Below, in pieces: positions 45,187-54,479 of a stretch of 64,000 bases of DNA (position 1 is its first letter; every line of letters starts with the position of its first letter). Both the position numbers and the translations under genes were made by a program. Location of the stretch: assembly GCA_024276015.1 (NCBI GenBank), contig JAJRXZ010000016.1:1-64000 (forward strand). The letters are read 5' to 3'. This DNA is from Spirochaetota bacterium. GTDB lineage: Bacteria; Spirochaetota; UBA4802; UBA5550. The notes under the pieces are model-generated. The model was not told where the DNA came from. It did no database searches and worked only from the letters and a program-made list of their open reading frames with translations.

Positions 45187-46216
45187 TCTTTAAAATTTTC
45201 TTCTTTTCAAGCCTGCTCCGCAGCGTCATGTAAGACTTATCAGCCTGCTCTTTTACATTGGAATTCTTATCGTTTTTTGCCTTTTCAATCACTTCCAATG
45301 CTTTAATTGAATTTATCTTCTCAAGCGCCAAAAGAGCTTCAATCCTTACATCATAATATTTATCATCAAGTACTTTTTCTAAAATATCGATAGTTTCCGG
45401 ATCTCTGAAAAGTCCCATGGATCTGGTTGATTCAATTCTAACGCTTTTATATTCATCAAAGCAGGTTTTACATATAAGCGGCAAACCTTCATAGATCTCC
45501 TTCCTGCCGATCTCTTGCGCCATTTTCTGTCTTTTCATAGTATCTTCACTCATCCGCTTTACAAGCTGCATAAAAGTCCTGTTCCCCAGAGCTTCTCTTG
45601 CCATGTCACTGTCGATCGTCTCCAGCGATTCTTTTGCCGCTTTTCTCACAGCAGGATGTTTATCTATCAATGCGCCAGTTAGAAGGTCAACGACAAGATC
45701 AGTTCCTATCTGCCCAAGCGCATGCACTGCCGCTGTTCTTATCTGAAAATTATCACTGTTAAGCGAATCTATAAGCCGCTTCACAACAATACCGGCTGTA
45801 TAATTTCCCAAAGCTTTCAATGCTTCCAGTCTCACAGTCACTTTCCTGTCATTTGATGCTATAAAGAGAATATTAACCGCATCTATATTATCGTTTTCCG
45901 AATTTTCAGCAAGCGCTCTTATGATCTTTATTTTTTCTTTTAGTTTACCCTGAACAATGATAGAATGAAATTTTTCAAGAGAGCCCTTATAGCCCTTCTC
46001 AAAAAGATCTATTGCTGCGGTTAAACTCACATCCTTGTCAGGATCATCAATTAATATTTTCAGCCTGTCATAGAGTTCTTCATCGGGAAGTTTTTTTAAC
46101 AGCGTTGTAAATGCATTCAGCCTTGTTGATGGATTCTTATGATTTAACAGGTTCAGCAAAGAATCAATATCATTTTCATTTTCAGGTTCTTTTGAGTTGG
46201 ACGAAAAAAATCCCAT
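45173..46216 (-). CDS. HEAT-repeat protein
   Basis: A 347-aa helical-repeat protein built of about nine HEAT/PBS-lyase-type units, e.g. VRLEALKALGNYTAGIV, IRTAAVHALGQIG, VRKAAKESLETID, VRIEALLALEKIN. Such repeats form a curved protein-binding surface with no enzyme activity of their own. No signal peptide is seen. First gene of the operon leading to an M48 protease and a transglutaminase, so it may act as a cytoplasmic scaffold for them. Confidence 0.85.
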   Translation of the reverse strand: MGFFSSNSKEPENENDIDSLLNLLNHKNPSTRLNAFTTLLKKLPDEELYDRLKILIDDPDKDVSLTAAIDLFEKGYKGSLEKFHSIIVQGKLKEKIKIIRALAENSENDNIDAVNILFIASNDRKVTVRLEALKALGNYTAGIVVKRLIDSLNSDNFQIRTAAVHALGQIGTDLVVDLLTGALIDKHPAVRKAAKESLETIDSDMAREALGNRTFMQLVKRMSEDTMKRQKMAQEIGRKEIYEGLPLICKTCFDEYKSVRIESTRSMGLFRDPETIDILEKVLDDKYYDVRIEALLALEKINSIKALEVIEKAKNDKNSNVKEQADKSYMTLRSRLEKKKILKNEKT

Positions 46217-46333
46217 AATAGTTATAGTATTTCTCTGTTAATCGGTTAATTATTAATATTAAATATTTCATATTAATAATAATCACAGAAAAAGTTTAAT
46301 TCAAAAAATAATTAAAGCATTTGGATATTTTTA

Positions 46334-47722
46334 TTAGAAATCGAGAGTTTTAACACAACGGGGAAAAGGAATAACATCGCGAATGTTCTGCATGCCGGTA
46401 ACGAACTGAACCAGTCTTTCAAAACCGAGGCCGAAACCGGAATGAGGCACTGAACCGAAACGACGCAGATCAAGATACCACCAGTAATCGCTGCTTCTTA
46501 ATCCCGCTTCATCAATGCGGTTCTGCAATTTTTCATAATCGGTCTCTCTTTCGCTTCCTCCGATTATCTCGCCAAGCCTGGGGACAAGTACATCCATTGC
46601 CCGTACCGTTTTATTATCATTATTCGCCTTCATATAGAAAGCTTTTATCTCCCGCGGATAATCTGTAATAATAACAGGCTTCTTAAAAAGTTTTTCTGTC
46701 AGATATTTTTCATGTTCGCTTTGAAGATCGAGCCCCCACTTTACGGGAAACTCAAAATTATTTTTCGATCTTTTAAGTCTCTCCACAGCTTCGGTATAAT
46801 CGATCCTGATAAATTCACTGTTAATAATATGGTCAAGATTTTTTAACAAACCGGCGCAAATCCTTTTGTCAAAAAATTCCATATCATCTTTGCATTTCTC
46901 AAGCACACTGGCAAAGATATATTTCAAAAACTCCTCGGCAACGTCCATATTAAGATCAATATCGCAAAAAGCCATCTCCGGTTCAACCATCCAGAATTCG
47001 GCAAGATGCCTGGCAGTATTTGAATTTTCAGCCCTGAAAGTCGGGCCGAATGTATATATATTTTTCAGGGCGCATGCATATATTTCACCTTCCAGTTGAC
47101 CGCTCACTGTTAAAAAAGATCTTTTGCCGAAAAAGTCTTTAGTATAATCGATCTCACCATCCAGAACCGGCGCTTCGTTCAATTTAAACGTTGTTACCTG
47201 AAACATCTCTCCGGCGCCTTCACAATCGCTCCCGCTGATTATGGGAGTATGCACATATAAAAACCCTCTGCTCTGAAAGAAATTATGAATTTCAAAACTC
47301 ATGGCATTTCTGACCCTGGCAATGGCCCCGAATGTGTTAGTTCTGGGTCTGAGATGCGCAATCGTCCGCAAAAACTCAAAGGAGTGCCTTTTCTTTTGAA
47401 GAGGATATTTATCTACAGGGGCATCTCCGTGAATTTGGATCTTATCTGCCAGCAGTTCAACATTCTGCCCCTGCCCCGGAGATGGAACAAGTCTCCCCCG
47501 GATAGTAACACCGGAACCGTTATTCAACTGCTGAATAATGGACTCATAATTTTCAATTTTTTTATCTACTACAGTCTGCAGATTATTTATTGTGGAACCG
47601 TCATTTATTTCAATAAATGTGATCTCCTTCGATTCTCTTCTGGTTCTGATCCATCCTTCAACGGTAATTTCCGAGTTATTGCCGTCCAAGGAAAGTATCT
47701 CTTTTATTCTTAATTTAACCAT
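46334..47722 (-). CDS. asnS: Asparaginyl-tRNA synthetase
   Basis: A 462-aa class IIb synthetase joining asparagine to tRNA-Asn. The N-terminal OB-fold is [21 protein letters not shown], motif 2 is [20 protein letters not shown] (FRAE) and motif 3 is [15 protein letters not shown]. The [15 protein letters not shown] block marks asparagine rather than aspartate. Length is normal. ATG 47722 has GAGGAAAG four nucleotides upstream. No neighbour shares its pathway. Confidence 0.96.
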   Translation of the reverse strand: MVKLRIKEILSLDGNNSEITVEGWIRTRRESKEITFIEINDGSTINNLQTVVDKKIENYESIIQQLNNGSGVTIRGRLVPSPGQGQNVELLADKIQIHGDAPVDKYPLQKKRHSFEFLRTIAHLRPRTNTFGAIARVRNAMSFEIHNFFQSRGFLYVHTPIISGSDCEGAGEMFQVTTFKLNEAPVLDGEIDYTKDFFGKRSFLTVSGQLEGEIYACALKNIYTFGPTFRAENSNTARHLAEFWMVEPEMAFCDIDLNMDVAEEFLKYIFASVLEKCKDDMEFFDKRICAGLLKNLDHIINSEFIRIDYTEAVERLKRSKNNFEFPVKWGLDLQSEHEKYLTEKLFKKPVIITDYPREIKAFYMKANNDNKTVRAMDVLVPRLGEIIGGSERETDYEKLQNRIDEAGLRSSDYWWYLDLRRFGSVPHSGFGLGFERLVQFVTGMQNIRDVIPFPRCVKTLDF

Positions 47723-47756
47723 AATCTTTCCTCGTAATAGAATATCTGTTTTATTA

Positions 47757-47926
47757 TCAATCCCGTATCAATTTTTCACTGCAAATTTTGCAGTAGTTTG
47801 CATCAACATCATGATAATCGTGTCCGCAGGAGCTGCATATTACCGTAATTTTATTGTCGCTGATGATAAACTGTTTGATCAGTTCCTTGATAAGCGTTAT
47901 AATTGTATTTTCTCTTTCAAATTCAT
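47757..47926 (-). pseudogene. Small zinc-ribbon protein with an apparent one-base frameshift
   Basis: Reading leftward, an open frame encodes LIKELIKQFIISDNK followed by ICSSCGHDYHDVDANYCKIC, a neat CxxC-x11-CxxC zinc ribbon, and ends KLIRD at 47757. This frame has no start codon downstream of its in-frame stop. An ATG at 47926 begins a different frame (MNLKEK) that would join it if the A4 run at 47908-47911 had one more A. It may be a decayed gene, a sequencing error, or a slippage-decoded gene. The full product would be about 56 aa. It sits between the hydrolase and asnS on the same strand. Confidence 0.5.
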
Positions 47927-47973
47927 ATAATATTAAATTATTTCATAGTTATAATACAACAAGAGTACAATTA

Positions 47974-48603
47974 TCAAAAATCCATATATATTCTCTTCTG
48001 CTCTGCCACAGTTGATCTGGTATGTCTTCCGTAATTGTGTCCCGGCCATATAACAGTGGGATCGGGCAGCGAAAGAATTTTATTCTTTATTGAATTCATA
48101 ATTTCACGGTAAGACCCGCCCGGCAGGTCCGTTCTTCCCATTCCTTCGGTAAAAAGAGTATCTCCTGTAAAAATATTCCCATTTACATAAAGACAGATAC
48201 TTCCTTCAGAGTGGCCCGGAGTATGAATAACTCTGATTCTCAAAGAACCCACTTTAATGATATCACCGTGTCTAAGATACGCAGAGGGGCCGGGAGAACT
48301 GCTGCCTCCGGACACCCCGGAAAGGAACCTGTTTTTAATGCTTTTCAGGCTCTTTGCGTCCTTTTCATGGATCAACAACTGAGCTCCGGTTTTTTCAATT
48401 ACATAATTGTTGCCGGAAGTATGATCAAAATGCCCATGCGTATTGACTACATATCCGACCCGTAAATCATATTTATTTATATATTTAAAAATTTTATCGA
48501 AATCCCCGGCAGGGTCAACCAGGAGGGCTGCCCCTCCTTTTCTGTCTGCAATAATATAACAGAACACCGCCATTCCTGTTACCTGAACCTGTTCAATAAT
48601 CAT
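47974..48603 (-). CDS. Metallo-beta-lactamase fold hydrolase (glyoxalase II-like)
   Basis: A 209-aa hydrolase. The zinc-binding signature THGHFDHTSG is intact, with further ligands in HTPGHSEGSICLY, GDTLFTEGMGRTDL and PGHNYGRHT. This is the short glyoxalase-II-like group acting on thioesters such as hydroxyacyl-glutathione analogues; the long C-terminal substrate-binding domain of true GloB is absent. ATG 48603 has AAGGATG eight nucleotides upstream. No glyoxalase I gene is near. Confidence 0.9.
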   Translation of the reverse strand: MIIEQVQVTGMAVFCYIIADRKGGAALLVDPAGDFDKIFKYINKYDLRVGYVVNTHGHFDHTSGNNYVIEKTGAQLLIHEKDAKSLKSIKNRFLSGVSGGSSSPGPSAYLRHGDIIKVGSLRIRVIHTPGHSEGSICLYVNGNIFTGDTLFTEGMGRTDLPGGSYREIMNSIKNKILSLPDPTVIWPGHNYGRHTRSTVAEQKRIYMDF

Positions 48604-48736
48604 CTAAATTCATCCTTTTAATCGGTAATATTTAATATCGCTAACTATCGATATACTATTGATCTTATCAAGAATTTTTTTATACAGGATACATATTAAG
48701 ATAATTATTTATCCCGCATATATGACTTAAGAATTA

Positions 48737-50002
48737 TTAAAGACGCTGAATAAGATAAAGATAAGCCGGTATTCTCACACAATTCTTAATCTTTTTAAAT
48801 TTCATCTGCAATTCAACAACAGATCTCTCATTTTGAAGAGGCGACAGGTAGAGTGCCCCTTTGCTGTAAAAGCTGTCATTTTTAAGACTCAGCTTCAAAA
48901 TTGAATCATAGTGCTCTTCAGGCATGCTGCTGCCAATAAGAAAATTGGAAGTTACTTCAATATTCTCATACTTTTTATTAACGGATATCATTTTTTGAAA
49001 TGACTCTTCTACTGACTTTGCATCTACGGATTTTCCCAATCTTTTCAGAGTGTCAGGATGAGCGGACTCAAGTCCGATGTTAATATATGTGTAAAAGGGC
49101 AGTTTATTCAGCTCTTTAAAGAGTGAATCAGCACTTCCAAGAAATGAATTTACGCTTCCAAAAAAAAATAAATTAGAGCCATACATAAGAGAATTTTTCA
49201 GACCCAAAATTTCAAAGGTGCTCATAGCAGAAAATGTCAGGACATCCCTGCCGGCAAATAAGGCATCGTGTTCTCCGAGAAATACCGAATTGTAATTAAT
49301 AAGGTCATTACCGTAAAATTCCTTTAAATTGCCGATCTGATCTGTAATTTCATTACTGCTTAACGCTGTAAATCTGTTCCCGCTCTTTATCATACAGAAA
49401 CCGCAATTATAGATACAGCCCCTTGATATGTTTACCGGTATTACGTCATAATCAACATGCCTTGTATCAGGAGGCAAAACCGTAACTCTTCCTCCTATAA
49501 TTTTGTGAAGCCTTTTTGACCTGCTTTCCAGAGCGGAATGACTATTTTTTCGTATTAATCTAATGAAACCTCTGCTTTCATTAGATAGTGTTGATAATTT
49601 TTTTAATTTAATTGTATAAAAGAGATCACTCAGCGAATCTATAGCTTCTTTTACATAGTTATTTTCAAAAGGGTCATAAGCAAAAATTGAATTTGATTCA
49701 TAAGAGAAACAGGGCAAATAATATTCGCCGATAAAACTCTCTATGCCTGTATATATTCCCGGGGTATAATATATCCAGTCATTTCCGGCAGTTCTCTTTA
49801 ACCATTCATCGGCTGGCCACTTTTTATTTTTTCCCTGCAAATACTTTATTTCACCATTCAGGTTAAACTGATAAAGATGATCATCAGTTTCTATTTCCGA
49901 ATAAGCGCCATATCTTACAGGATAACTTACTTTTCCGTATTTTTTGGCACCGATGATATTTAATCTTACATCAAAATCGTTTAACTTTTTCAATTGTATC
50001 AA
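48737..50002 (-). CDS. Radical SAM protein of unknown specificity
   Basis: A 421-aa protein whose core (about 170-400) holds the cluster motif GCIYNCGFCMIKSG (CxxxCxxC), which binds a 4Fe-4S cluster and S-adenosylmethionine, followed by FLGEHDALFAG, TYINIGLESAHPDTLKRLG and TSNFLIGSSMPEEHYD, typical of the Elp3-like radical SAM TIM barrel. The N-terminal 160 residues are unfamiliar. Start is TTG 50002 with a weak AGAAGA site; a second TTG nine nucleotides on is possible. The reaction cannot be inferred and the gene has no operon partner. Confidence 0.82.
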   Translation of the reverse strand: MIQLKKLNDFDVRLNIIGAKKYGKVSYPVRYGAYSEIETDDHLYQFNLNGEIKYLQGKNKKWPADEWLKRTAGNDWIYYTPGIYTGIESFIGEYYLPCFSYESNSIFAYDPFENNYVKEAIDSLSDLFYTIKLKKLSTLSNESRGFIRLIRKNSHSALESRSKRLHKIIGGRVTVLPPDTRHVDYDVIPVNISRGCIYNCGFCMIKSGNRFTALSSNEITDQIGNLKEFYGNDLINYNSVFLGEHDALFAGRDVLTFSAMSTFEILGLKNSLMYGSNLFFFGSVNSFLGSADSLFKELNKLPFYTYINIGLESAHPDTLKRLGKSVDAKSVEESFQKMISVNKKYENIEVTSNFLIGSSMPEEHYDSILKLSLKNDSFYSKGALYLSPLQNERSVVELQMKFKKIKNCVRIPAYLYLIQRL

Positions 50003-50066
50003 TATCTTCTGGAAATTAAGAAATTTAACAATTTCTAAAAAATTTACAGATATTACAAAATAATGT

Positions 50067-50134
50067 CGTTCATTACACTCTACGTAGCGTTCATTACACT
50101 AACTGTTGACAAATAATAAAAATTATGTTATATA
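50067..50134 (+). promoter_or_regulatory. Near-consensus promoter with tandem upstream repeats
   Basis: TTGACA (50106-50111) and TATATA (50129-50134) have a perfect 17-nt spacer. Just upstream the 13-mer CGTTCATTACACT occurs twice (50067-50079 and 50088-50100), starting 21 nt apart, i.e. two helical turns, as expected for paired sites of an activator. No plus-strand gene follows within four kilobases, so the product would be a non-coding RNA. Confidence 0.6.
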
Positions 50135-50139
50135 TGCAA

Positions 50140-50350
50140 CAAACTTAAGGTGTACATAGAAAATAGTTTAAGTAACAGTAAGATAAAAAAAATTTCTTCG
50201 GGATCAAACGTTTTTTAAAGTTATATAATGAGGGGATTTGTATTTGTGGGATTACAGTTGCCGGTATTTTTTAAATCCCCTCTCTCCCGTAGAAGGAAGA
50301 TAACTTTTTCTGGGAGAGAGGGTTCCAGGGGGATGAGGGCATTTTTTTTA
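50140..50350 (+). ncRNA. Candidate small RNA with mutually exclusive hairpins, or a dispersed repeat
   Basis: Downstream of the promoter, GAGGGGATTT (50230-50239) can pair with AAATCCCCTC (50273-50282), while CCCTCTCTCCC (50278-50288) can pair with GGGAGAGAGGG (50312-50322); the two stems share bases and exclude each other. TTTTTTTT follows at 50342-50349. This is the layout of an attenuator-like RNA. The G/C-rich arms also resemble dispersed REP-type repeats common in bacterial genomes, so a mobile repeat is an equal alternative. Confidence 0.45.
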
Positions 50351-50649
50351 CTGCACTTCCTAAAGTAATATAATATCTATTTGTGAAGTTATAATTATAT
50401 CTAAATTAATAATAAATATAATAACCTAATATCTGTCAACAATTACCCGCTATTTTTTTTAAAATCTGCTTTTTTTTTACAAAATTCAATCAAAATAATT
50501 ATCATTGATTCTAATTTACAAATTTACAGAAAGCATGATTTCCTGTAAAGTAAATATTTCACAATAAAAGCTATTTTATATTAAATTAATGTTAAATTTT
50601 GAAAAACTTGACATTATCGAAAAAAAACGAATACTCCCTGTCTGTTTCA

Positions 50650-51579
50650 TCAATGAAATTTATCAGTCAGCAGCGGATCAATTGAGTTCAGATCTTTACG
50701 ACTCAGTTTATCCCTGAAATTAGTGCTTTCATCTTCGATTATTTTATCAAGGTATTTCATCTGTTTTTCTATTGCATCAAGATAAAGATTTCTGTCAATA
50801 CCGTGCCTTACTCTGAAATGTTCCCGAGCAAATTTGTATGTCTCCATATATCTGCTGACAAGCATCTTTTCCACACTTCTATAAAAATCAGCAGTCTTTT
50901 TTAGTATGTCAAATTCCGTATTGAACCCTGCAATTCCGGCTTCCCTATATTCATAATAAAGGAACAGGAGTTTTTCAAGGTATGCTCTGTTTGACATCTG
51001 TCCCAGCAAATCGGAAGTCCCAAGAATCGCTCCCGAAACTTTTTCATCACTATTTACAAAGTCTATTAAATCAAAATCAACGTCCAGCTTTGTTGAAAGT
51101 ATATATTTTTTGATGGATCCTATATCGGAAACATTTATATCAAAATGATAATTCTGTTCTTCTAAAAAAATGATACTTCGCTCTACATGGTTCCGAGTGA
51201 ATTTGGCTCCTGTTCCCCTGTTATCCCAGCTTCTCTGAATATATCCGACATCATGGAAAAGAGAAGCGGTCAGCAATCGGATTACATTAACTTGATTGAG
51301 TTTTCTGTTATTAGTCAGATTGTACCCGTCTATTAGCCTTGCTGCAGCAACAAAAACCTCCATTGTATGTTCCAGATCATGATAATCGGTATTGCATTTG
51401 TTAAATCCGGGGAATTTGCCGTTGAAAAGATCGATAATTTTATGATAACATTTTGTTAAATATGGAAAAGTATCACGGGGATAATAATTGCAGTAAATGC
51501 TTTCAACGGCAGTAATTATCTCTTTATGATCATTGATATCCAAAAGCTGTGATAATTGTACGGAATCGTAGTTGTCCAT
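50650..51579 (-). CDS. HD-domain phosphohydrolase-like protein
   Basis: A 309-aa soluble protein with an HD-type metal site: HDLEHTMEVFVAAARL gives the first His, and SLFHDVGYIQRS gives the HD pair. The arrangement is that of cyclic nucleotide phosphodiesterases and related HD hydrolases rather than HD-GYP, since no GYP motif is present. ATG 51579 is preferred; an in-frame TTG at 51612 would add MPEGEDNRGSV, which is mostly the purine-rich ribosome site. No partner gene is in the same operon. Confidence 0.8.
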   Translation of the reverse strand: MDNYDSVQLSQLLDINDHKEIITAVESIYCNYYPRDTFPYLTKCYHKIIDLFNGKFPGFNKCNTDYHDLEHTMEVFVAAARLIDGYNLTNNRKLNQVNVIRLLTASLFHDVGYIQRSWDNRGTGAKFTRNHVERSIIFLEEQNYHFDINVSDIGSIKKYILSTKLDVDFDLIDFVNSDEKVSGAILGTSDLLGQMSNRAYLEKLLFLYYEYREAGIAGFNTEFDILKKTADFYRSVEKMLVSRYMETYKFAREHFRVRHGIDRNLYLDAIEKQMKYLDKIIEDESTNFRDKLSRKDLNSIDPLLTDKFH

Positions 51580-51685
51580 AACGGAACCCCGGTTATCCTC
51601 CCCCTCCGGCAAAATGAGTTGTAATAATTATTCGAATAAATATTACTGCAAAATATACTAAACAGCAAATAAAAAAGTGCAATTT

Positions 51686-52231
51686 TTAATTATTTTTTGA
51701 TATCTCCATACCGCGCTTTACCGCCTTCAGATTATCCGGAATTGTTTTTCTATGATGCTCCGGTATTACTTCTTCAATAATATTTTCAATATCTTCATAT
51801 TTTAAAAAATCTATCCGGCCGATCAATGTGCCCAGTGTCACCATATTAGCCAATTTTGCATTACCGATGGCAACAGCTTCGTCATTGCAGTTGACTTTTA
51901 CAATATCTATATCATTCCGTTCTATGGCATCAGGAGGGATAAGATTTGAATTATATATTAAAACTCCGGCGCTTTTAAGAACAGGCTGATAAAAATCGAG
52001 TCCGATACGGTCCATTGCTATCAGAGCGCAGGGCATATTGGTAATTGGCGAACCTATATCCTCGTCCGACACAACAACAGTAACATTAGTTCTTCCGCCT
52101 CTCTTCTCTACTCCATAAGAAGGAAGATAGGTAATATTAAGCCCCTTCCTGATTGAAGCAACAGCAACAAGCTGGCTTATCATTTGAATTCCCTGACCGC
52201 CGAAACCGGTCATGATCATATCGTAATACAT
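51686..52231 (-). CDS. vorC: 2-oxoacid:ferredoxin oxidoreductase, gamma subunit (VorC)
   Basis: A 181-aa gamma subunit: IMTGFGGQGIQMISQLVA, LPSYGVEKRGGRTNV and ANMVTLGTLIGRI are the family markers. Last gene of a four-gene run D-B-A-C on the minus strand, 10 nt after the beta subunit. Assignment to branched-chain (VOR) type follows the alpha subunit. Confidence 0.88.
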   Translation of the reverse strand: MYYDMIMTGFGGQGIQMISQLVAVASIRKGLNITYLPSYGVEKRGGRTNVTVVVSDEDIGSPITNMPCALIAMDRIGLDFYQPVLKSAGVLIYNSNLIPPDAIERNDIDIVKVNCNDEAVAIGNAKLANMVTLGTLIGRIDFLKYEDIENIIEEVIPEHHRKTIPDNLKAVKRGMEISKNN

Positions 52232-52241
52232 CTTTCAATCC

Positions 52242-52997
52242 TTATAGAAAATCTTTTCCGGTTCTCTCTTTAAATGTTCCCAGAGGGAAATAAGGTATCA
52301 TTTCATTTTCCACTACATCAAGGGCTTCCGTTGGCGATACGCGCCAGTTTGTGCTGCACGTTGAAAGCATTTCTACAATAGAAAAACCCATATCATTCAT
52401 CTGCATTTCAAAGGCTTTTTTGATCGTTCTAGAAGCTCTGTTCACATGCTTAGGTGTATGGAGCGCAACTCTTGCGGAATAGGCGACTCCTTCCAGTGTG
52501 GCAAGCATCTCCGCCATCCTTATGGGGTATCCCTCGTTTTTGAAATCCCTGCCGTATGGCGATGTTGTTGTTTGCTGTCCCAGGAGAGTTGTGGGAGCCA
52601 TCTGCCCTCCTGTCATTCCGTAAACGGAATTATTTATAAAAAATACAGTTATATTTTCTCCTCTGTTGGCAGCATGAATAATTTCAGATGTTCCAATTGC
52701 CGCCATATCACCGTCGCCCTGATAAGCAAAGATTATCTTTTCCGGCCTTGCCCTTTTCATACCTGTTGCGCAGGCCGGAGCGCGTCCGTGAGGCGCTTCC
52801 AGTACATCAATAGGAAAATATTTATATAAAAATACACAGCATCCCACTCCGGGGATCCCAATAGTATTTCCTGTAATATTCAACTCGTCAAGAGCTTCGG
52901 CTACAAGTCTGTGCGCTATGCCATGGGTGCATCCGGGACAGAAATGGGTCTGCACCCGGTTTAAACTCTTCGGATATGCAAATACTCTATTCATCAT
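52242..52997 (-). CDS. vorA: 2-oxoacid:ferredoxin oxidoreductase, beta subunit (VorA)
   Basis: A 251-aa thiamine-diphosphate subunit. HFCPGCTHGIAHRLV and GIPGVGCC lead to the cofactor motif QGDGDMAAIGTSEIIHAANR and NNSVYGMTGGQMAPTT. With VorB it decarboxylates a 2-oxoacid and makes the acyl-CoA. GAGGTG lies just upstream of the double ATG start. The gap to vorB is six nucleotides. Confidence 0.9.
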   Translation of the reverse strand: MMNRVFAYPKSLNRVQTHFCPGCTHGIAHRLVAEALDELNITGNTIGIPGVGCCVFLYKYFPIDVLEAPHGRAPACATGMKRARPEKIIFAYQGDGDMAAIGTSEIIHAANRGENITVFFINNSVYGMTGGQMAPTTLLGQQTTTSPYGRDFKNEGYPIRMAEMLATLEGVAYSARVALHTPKHVNRASRTIKKAFEMQMNDMGFSIVEMLSTCSTNWRVSPTEALDVVENEMIPYFPLGTFKERTGKDFL

Positions 52998-53003
52998 TAC
53001 ACC

Positions 53004-54059
53004 TCATTTTTTGAGAGCCTTCAGAATCTCTTCGGCAATCTCATTTGGATAGGGGATCCCGCCTCCGGGCCTTCCGTAGAATGAAACTTCGGCATCTTTG
53101 CATAGGGAAACCTTCACGTCGTTAAGCATCTGGCCGGTGTTCATTTCAACTACAAGGATCTTCTTAATTTTATCCGAATAATCATGCAATTCGCTTTGAG
53201 GGAAAGGGAACAATGTTACAGGACGAAAGAGACCTGCCTTTACTCCATCCTCCCTCAAATATCTGATAGCTGTTTTCGATATTCTTGAGGGCGTTCCAAA
53301 GGCAACTACCATAATTTCCGCATCGTCCAGCATAAAACTTTCGGCTATGGTTTCTTTTTCCTCAATTTCTCTGTATTTTTTCTGGAGATCCCTGTTGTGG
53401 GTTTCCTGCTCTCCGGGGCCGAGAAAGAGAGATTTAAGAATTTGAGGGCTTCTGCCTTGGGCTCCTGTCAATGACCAGGGCTTCTCAAATACTTCCACAG
53501 TATGATCAGGCTCAAGTCTGCATGCTTCCTGAAATTGGCCGATCATAGCATCTGCAATTATCATTGAAGGATTGCGGTACTTATCGGAAAGCTCAAAGGC
53601 CTTAATTGTAAGATCAAACATTTCCTGAACCGAAGCAGGAGCCAATACTATATTTCTGTAATCGCCATGCCCGCCGCCATGTACGGCCTGACTGTAATCT
53701 CCCTGAGTGGGATCGATCCCTCCGAGACCGGGTCCGCACCTCATAATATTAACGATTACTCCCGGAATTTCCGATCCTGCCATATATGAGATTCCTTCCT
53801 GCATAAGAGATATCCCGGGACCGGAAGAAGATGTCATCGCCCTTACGCCGGAAGCTGAAGCACCCATCACCATGTTTATAGATGCGATCTCACTTTCGGC
53901 AGGAACAAAGGTACCACCCACTTTGGGAAGATTCATCGCCAGATATTCCGGTATATCATTCTGAGGAGTAATGGGATATCCGAAATAAAATCTGCAGCCG
54001 GCCTGTATGGCTCCTTCGGCAAGAGCAATATTGCCTTTGGTCAATTTTTTTTCACTCAT
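53004..54059 (-). CDS. vorB: 3-methyl-2-oxobutanoate:ferredoxin oxidoreductase, alpha subunit (VorB)
   Basis: A 351-aa alpha subunit. FYFGYPITPQNDIPEYLA, MTSSSGPGISLMQEG and especially GPGLGGIDPTQGDY with GGGHGDYRNIVLAP are the VorB form, unlike the GPSTGLPT/WGTHGDY form of the kor operon. It would oxidise branched-chain 2-oxoacids from valine, leucine or isoleucine to acyl-CoA, although the substrate remains an inference. Overlaps vorD by four nucleotides (ATGA). Confidence 0.88.
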   Translation of the reverse strand: MSEKKLTKGNIALAEGAIQAGCRFYFGYPITPQNDIPEYLAMNLPKVGGTFVPAESEIASINMVMGASASGVRAMTSSSGPGISLMQEGISYMAGSEIPGVIVNIMRCGPGLGGIDPTQGDYSQAVHGGGHGDYRNIVLAPASVQEMFDLTIKAFELSDKYRNPSMIIADAMIGQFQEACRLEPDHTVEVFEKPWSLTGAQGRSPQILKSLFLGPGEQETHNRDLQKKYREIEEKETIAESFMLDDAEIMVVAFGTPSRISKTAIRYLREDGVKAGLFRPVTLFPFPQSELHDYSDKIKKILVVEMNTGQMLNDVKVSLCKDAEVSFYGRPGGGIPYPNEIAEEILKALKK

Positions 54060-54265
54060 TTATAAACCTCTATGGCGGTATCGGGACACATTAAAGCACA
54101 TGTCTTACAGCCGGTACACTCCTCGGGCCCTTCTTCACTAAATAGGGCCGGGAAATAACCAAGCCGGTTATGTTCTTTTGATTCGGCGATAAGGTCTCTG
54201 GGACAAAACTTTATACAAAAATAACAGGCTTTGCATTTTTCTTCGTCAATAATTATATGTGCCAT
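54056..54265 (-). CDS. vorD: 2-oxoacid:ferredoxin oxidoreductase, ferredoxin subunit (VorD)
   Basis: A 69-aa dicluster ferredoxin: CKACYFCIKFCPRDLI and CTGCKTCALMCPDTAI. ATG 54265 begins MAHIIIDEEKCKAC directly and has AGGAAA about ten nucleotides upstream; a longer open frame to 54340 adds an unlikely leader and is not used. First gene of vorDBAC and divergent from an HTH-cupin regulator. Confidence 0.9.
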   Translation of the reverse strand: MAHIIIDEEKCKACYFCIKFCPRDLIAESKEHNRLGYFPALFSEEGPEECTGCKTCALMCPDTAIEVYK

Positions 54266-54304
54266 GTTAGAAAATTTCCTGATTTTTCTTAATAAATTAA
54301 TTAT

Positions 54305-54330
54305 AAAAAACAATAAAGTTGTTGTTTTTT
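54305..54330. promoter_or_regulatory. Inverted repeat between vorD and the HTH-cupin gene
   Basis: AAAAAACAA (54305-54313) and TTGTTTTTT (54322-54330) form a 9-bp inverted repeat with an 8-nt spacer, 40 nt from the vorD start and 150 nt from the regulator start. It is a candidate binding site for the adjacent regulator. Low complexity makes chance pairing possible. Confidence 0.3.
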
Positions 54331-54479
54331 CATCATACATTTAAAATATTTAGTCATAATAACAGTTTTAAAAGTTACTTAAATTAAGTCAACCAAAACA
54401 ATTGGAATATGATCATTTATTTAAAAATAAGAGTCCCAATATTCTGATCTGCAATAATAAATCCCTTCCTGGAGGTACT

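Larger units (their letters stand above)
50003..50649. other. 647-nt gap holding a plus-strand promoter and hairpins but no gene
   Basis: The gap separates two minus-strand genes. It contains tandem 13-mers, a near-consensus plus-strand promoter and an alternative-hairpin region ending in an eight-T run, listed separately. From 50350 to 50649 I see only AT-rich sequence that probably holds the terminator of the HD gene and the promoter of the radical SAM gene. Confidence 0.6.

Noticed and set aside
50067-50100. Tandem 13-mers considered as the start of a CRISPR array
   Set aside because: Only two copies with an 8-nt spacer; no array and no cas genes. A regulator-binding pair is simpler.
50228-50368. 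46-codon open frame (+) beginning MRGFVFVGLQLP across the hairpin region
   Set aside because: No ribosome site, and its composition is set by the G/C-rich inverted repeats; similar short frames arise wherever such repeats are translated.
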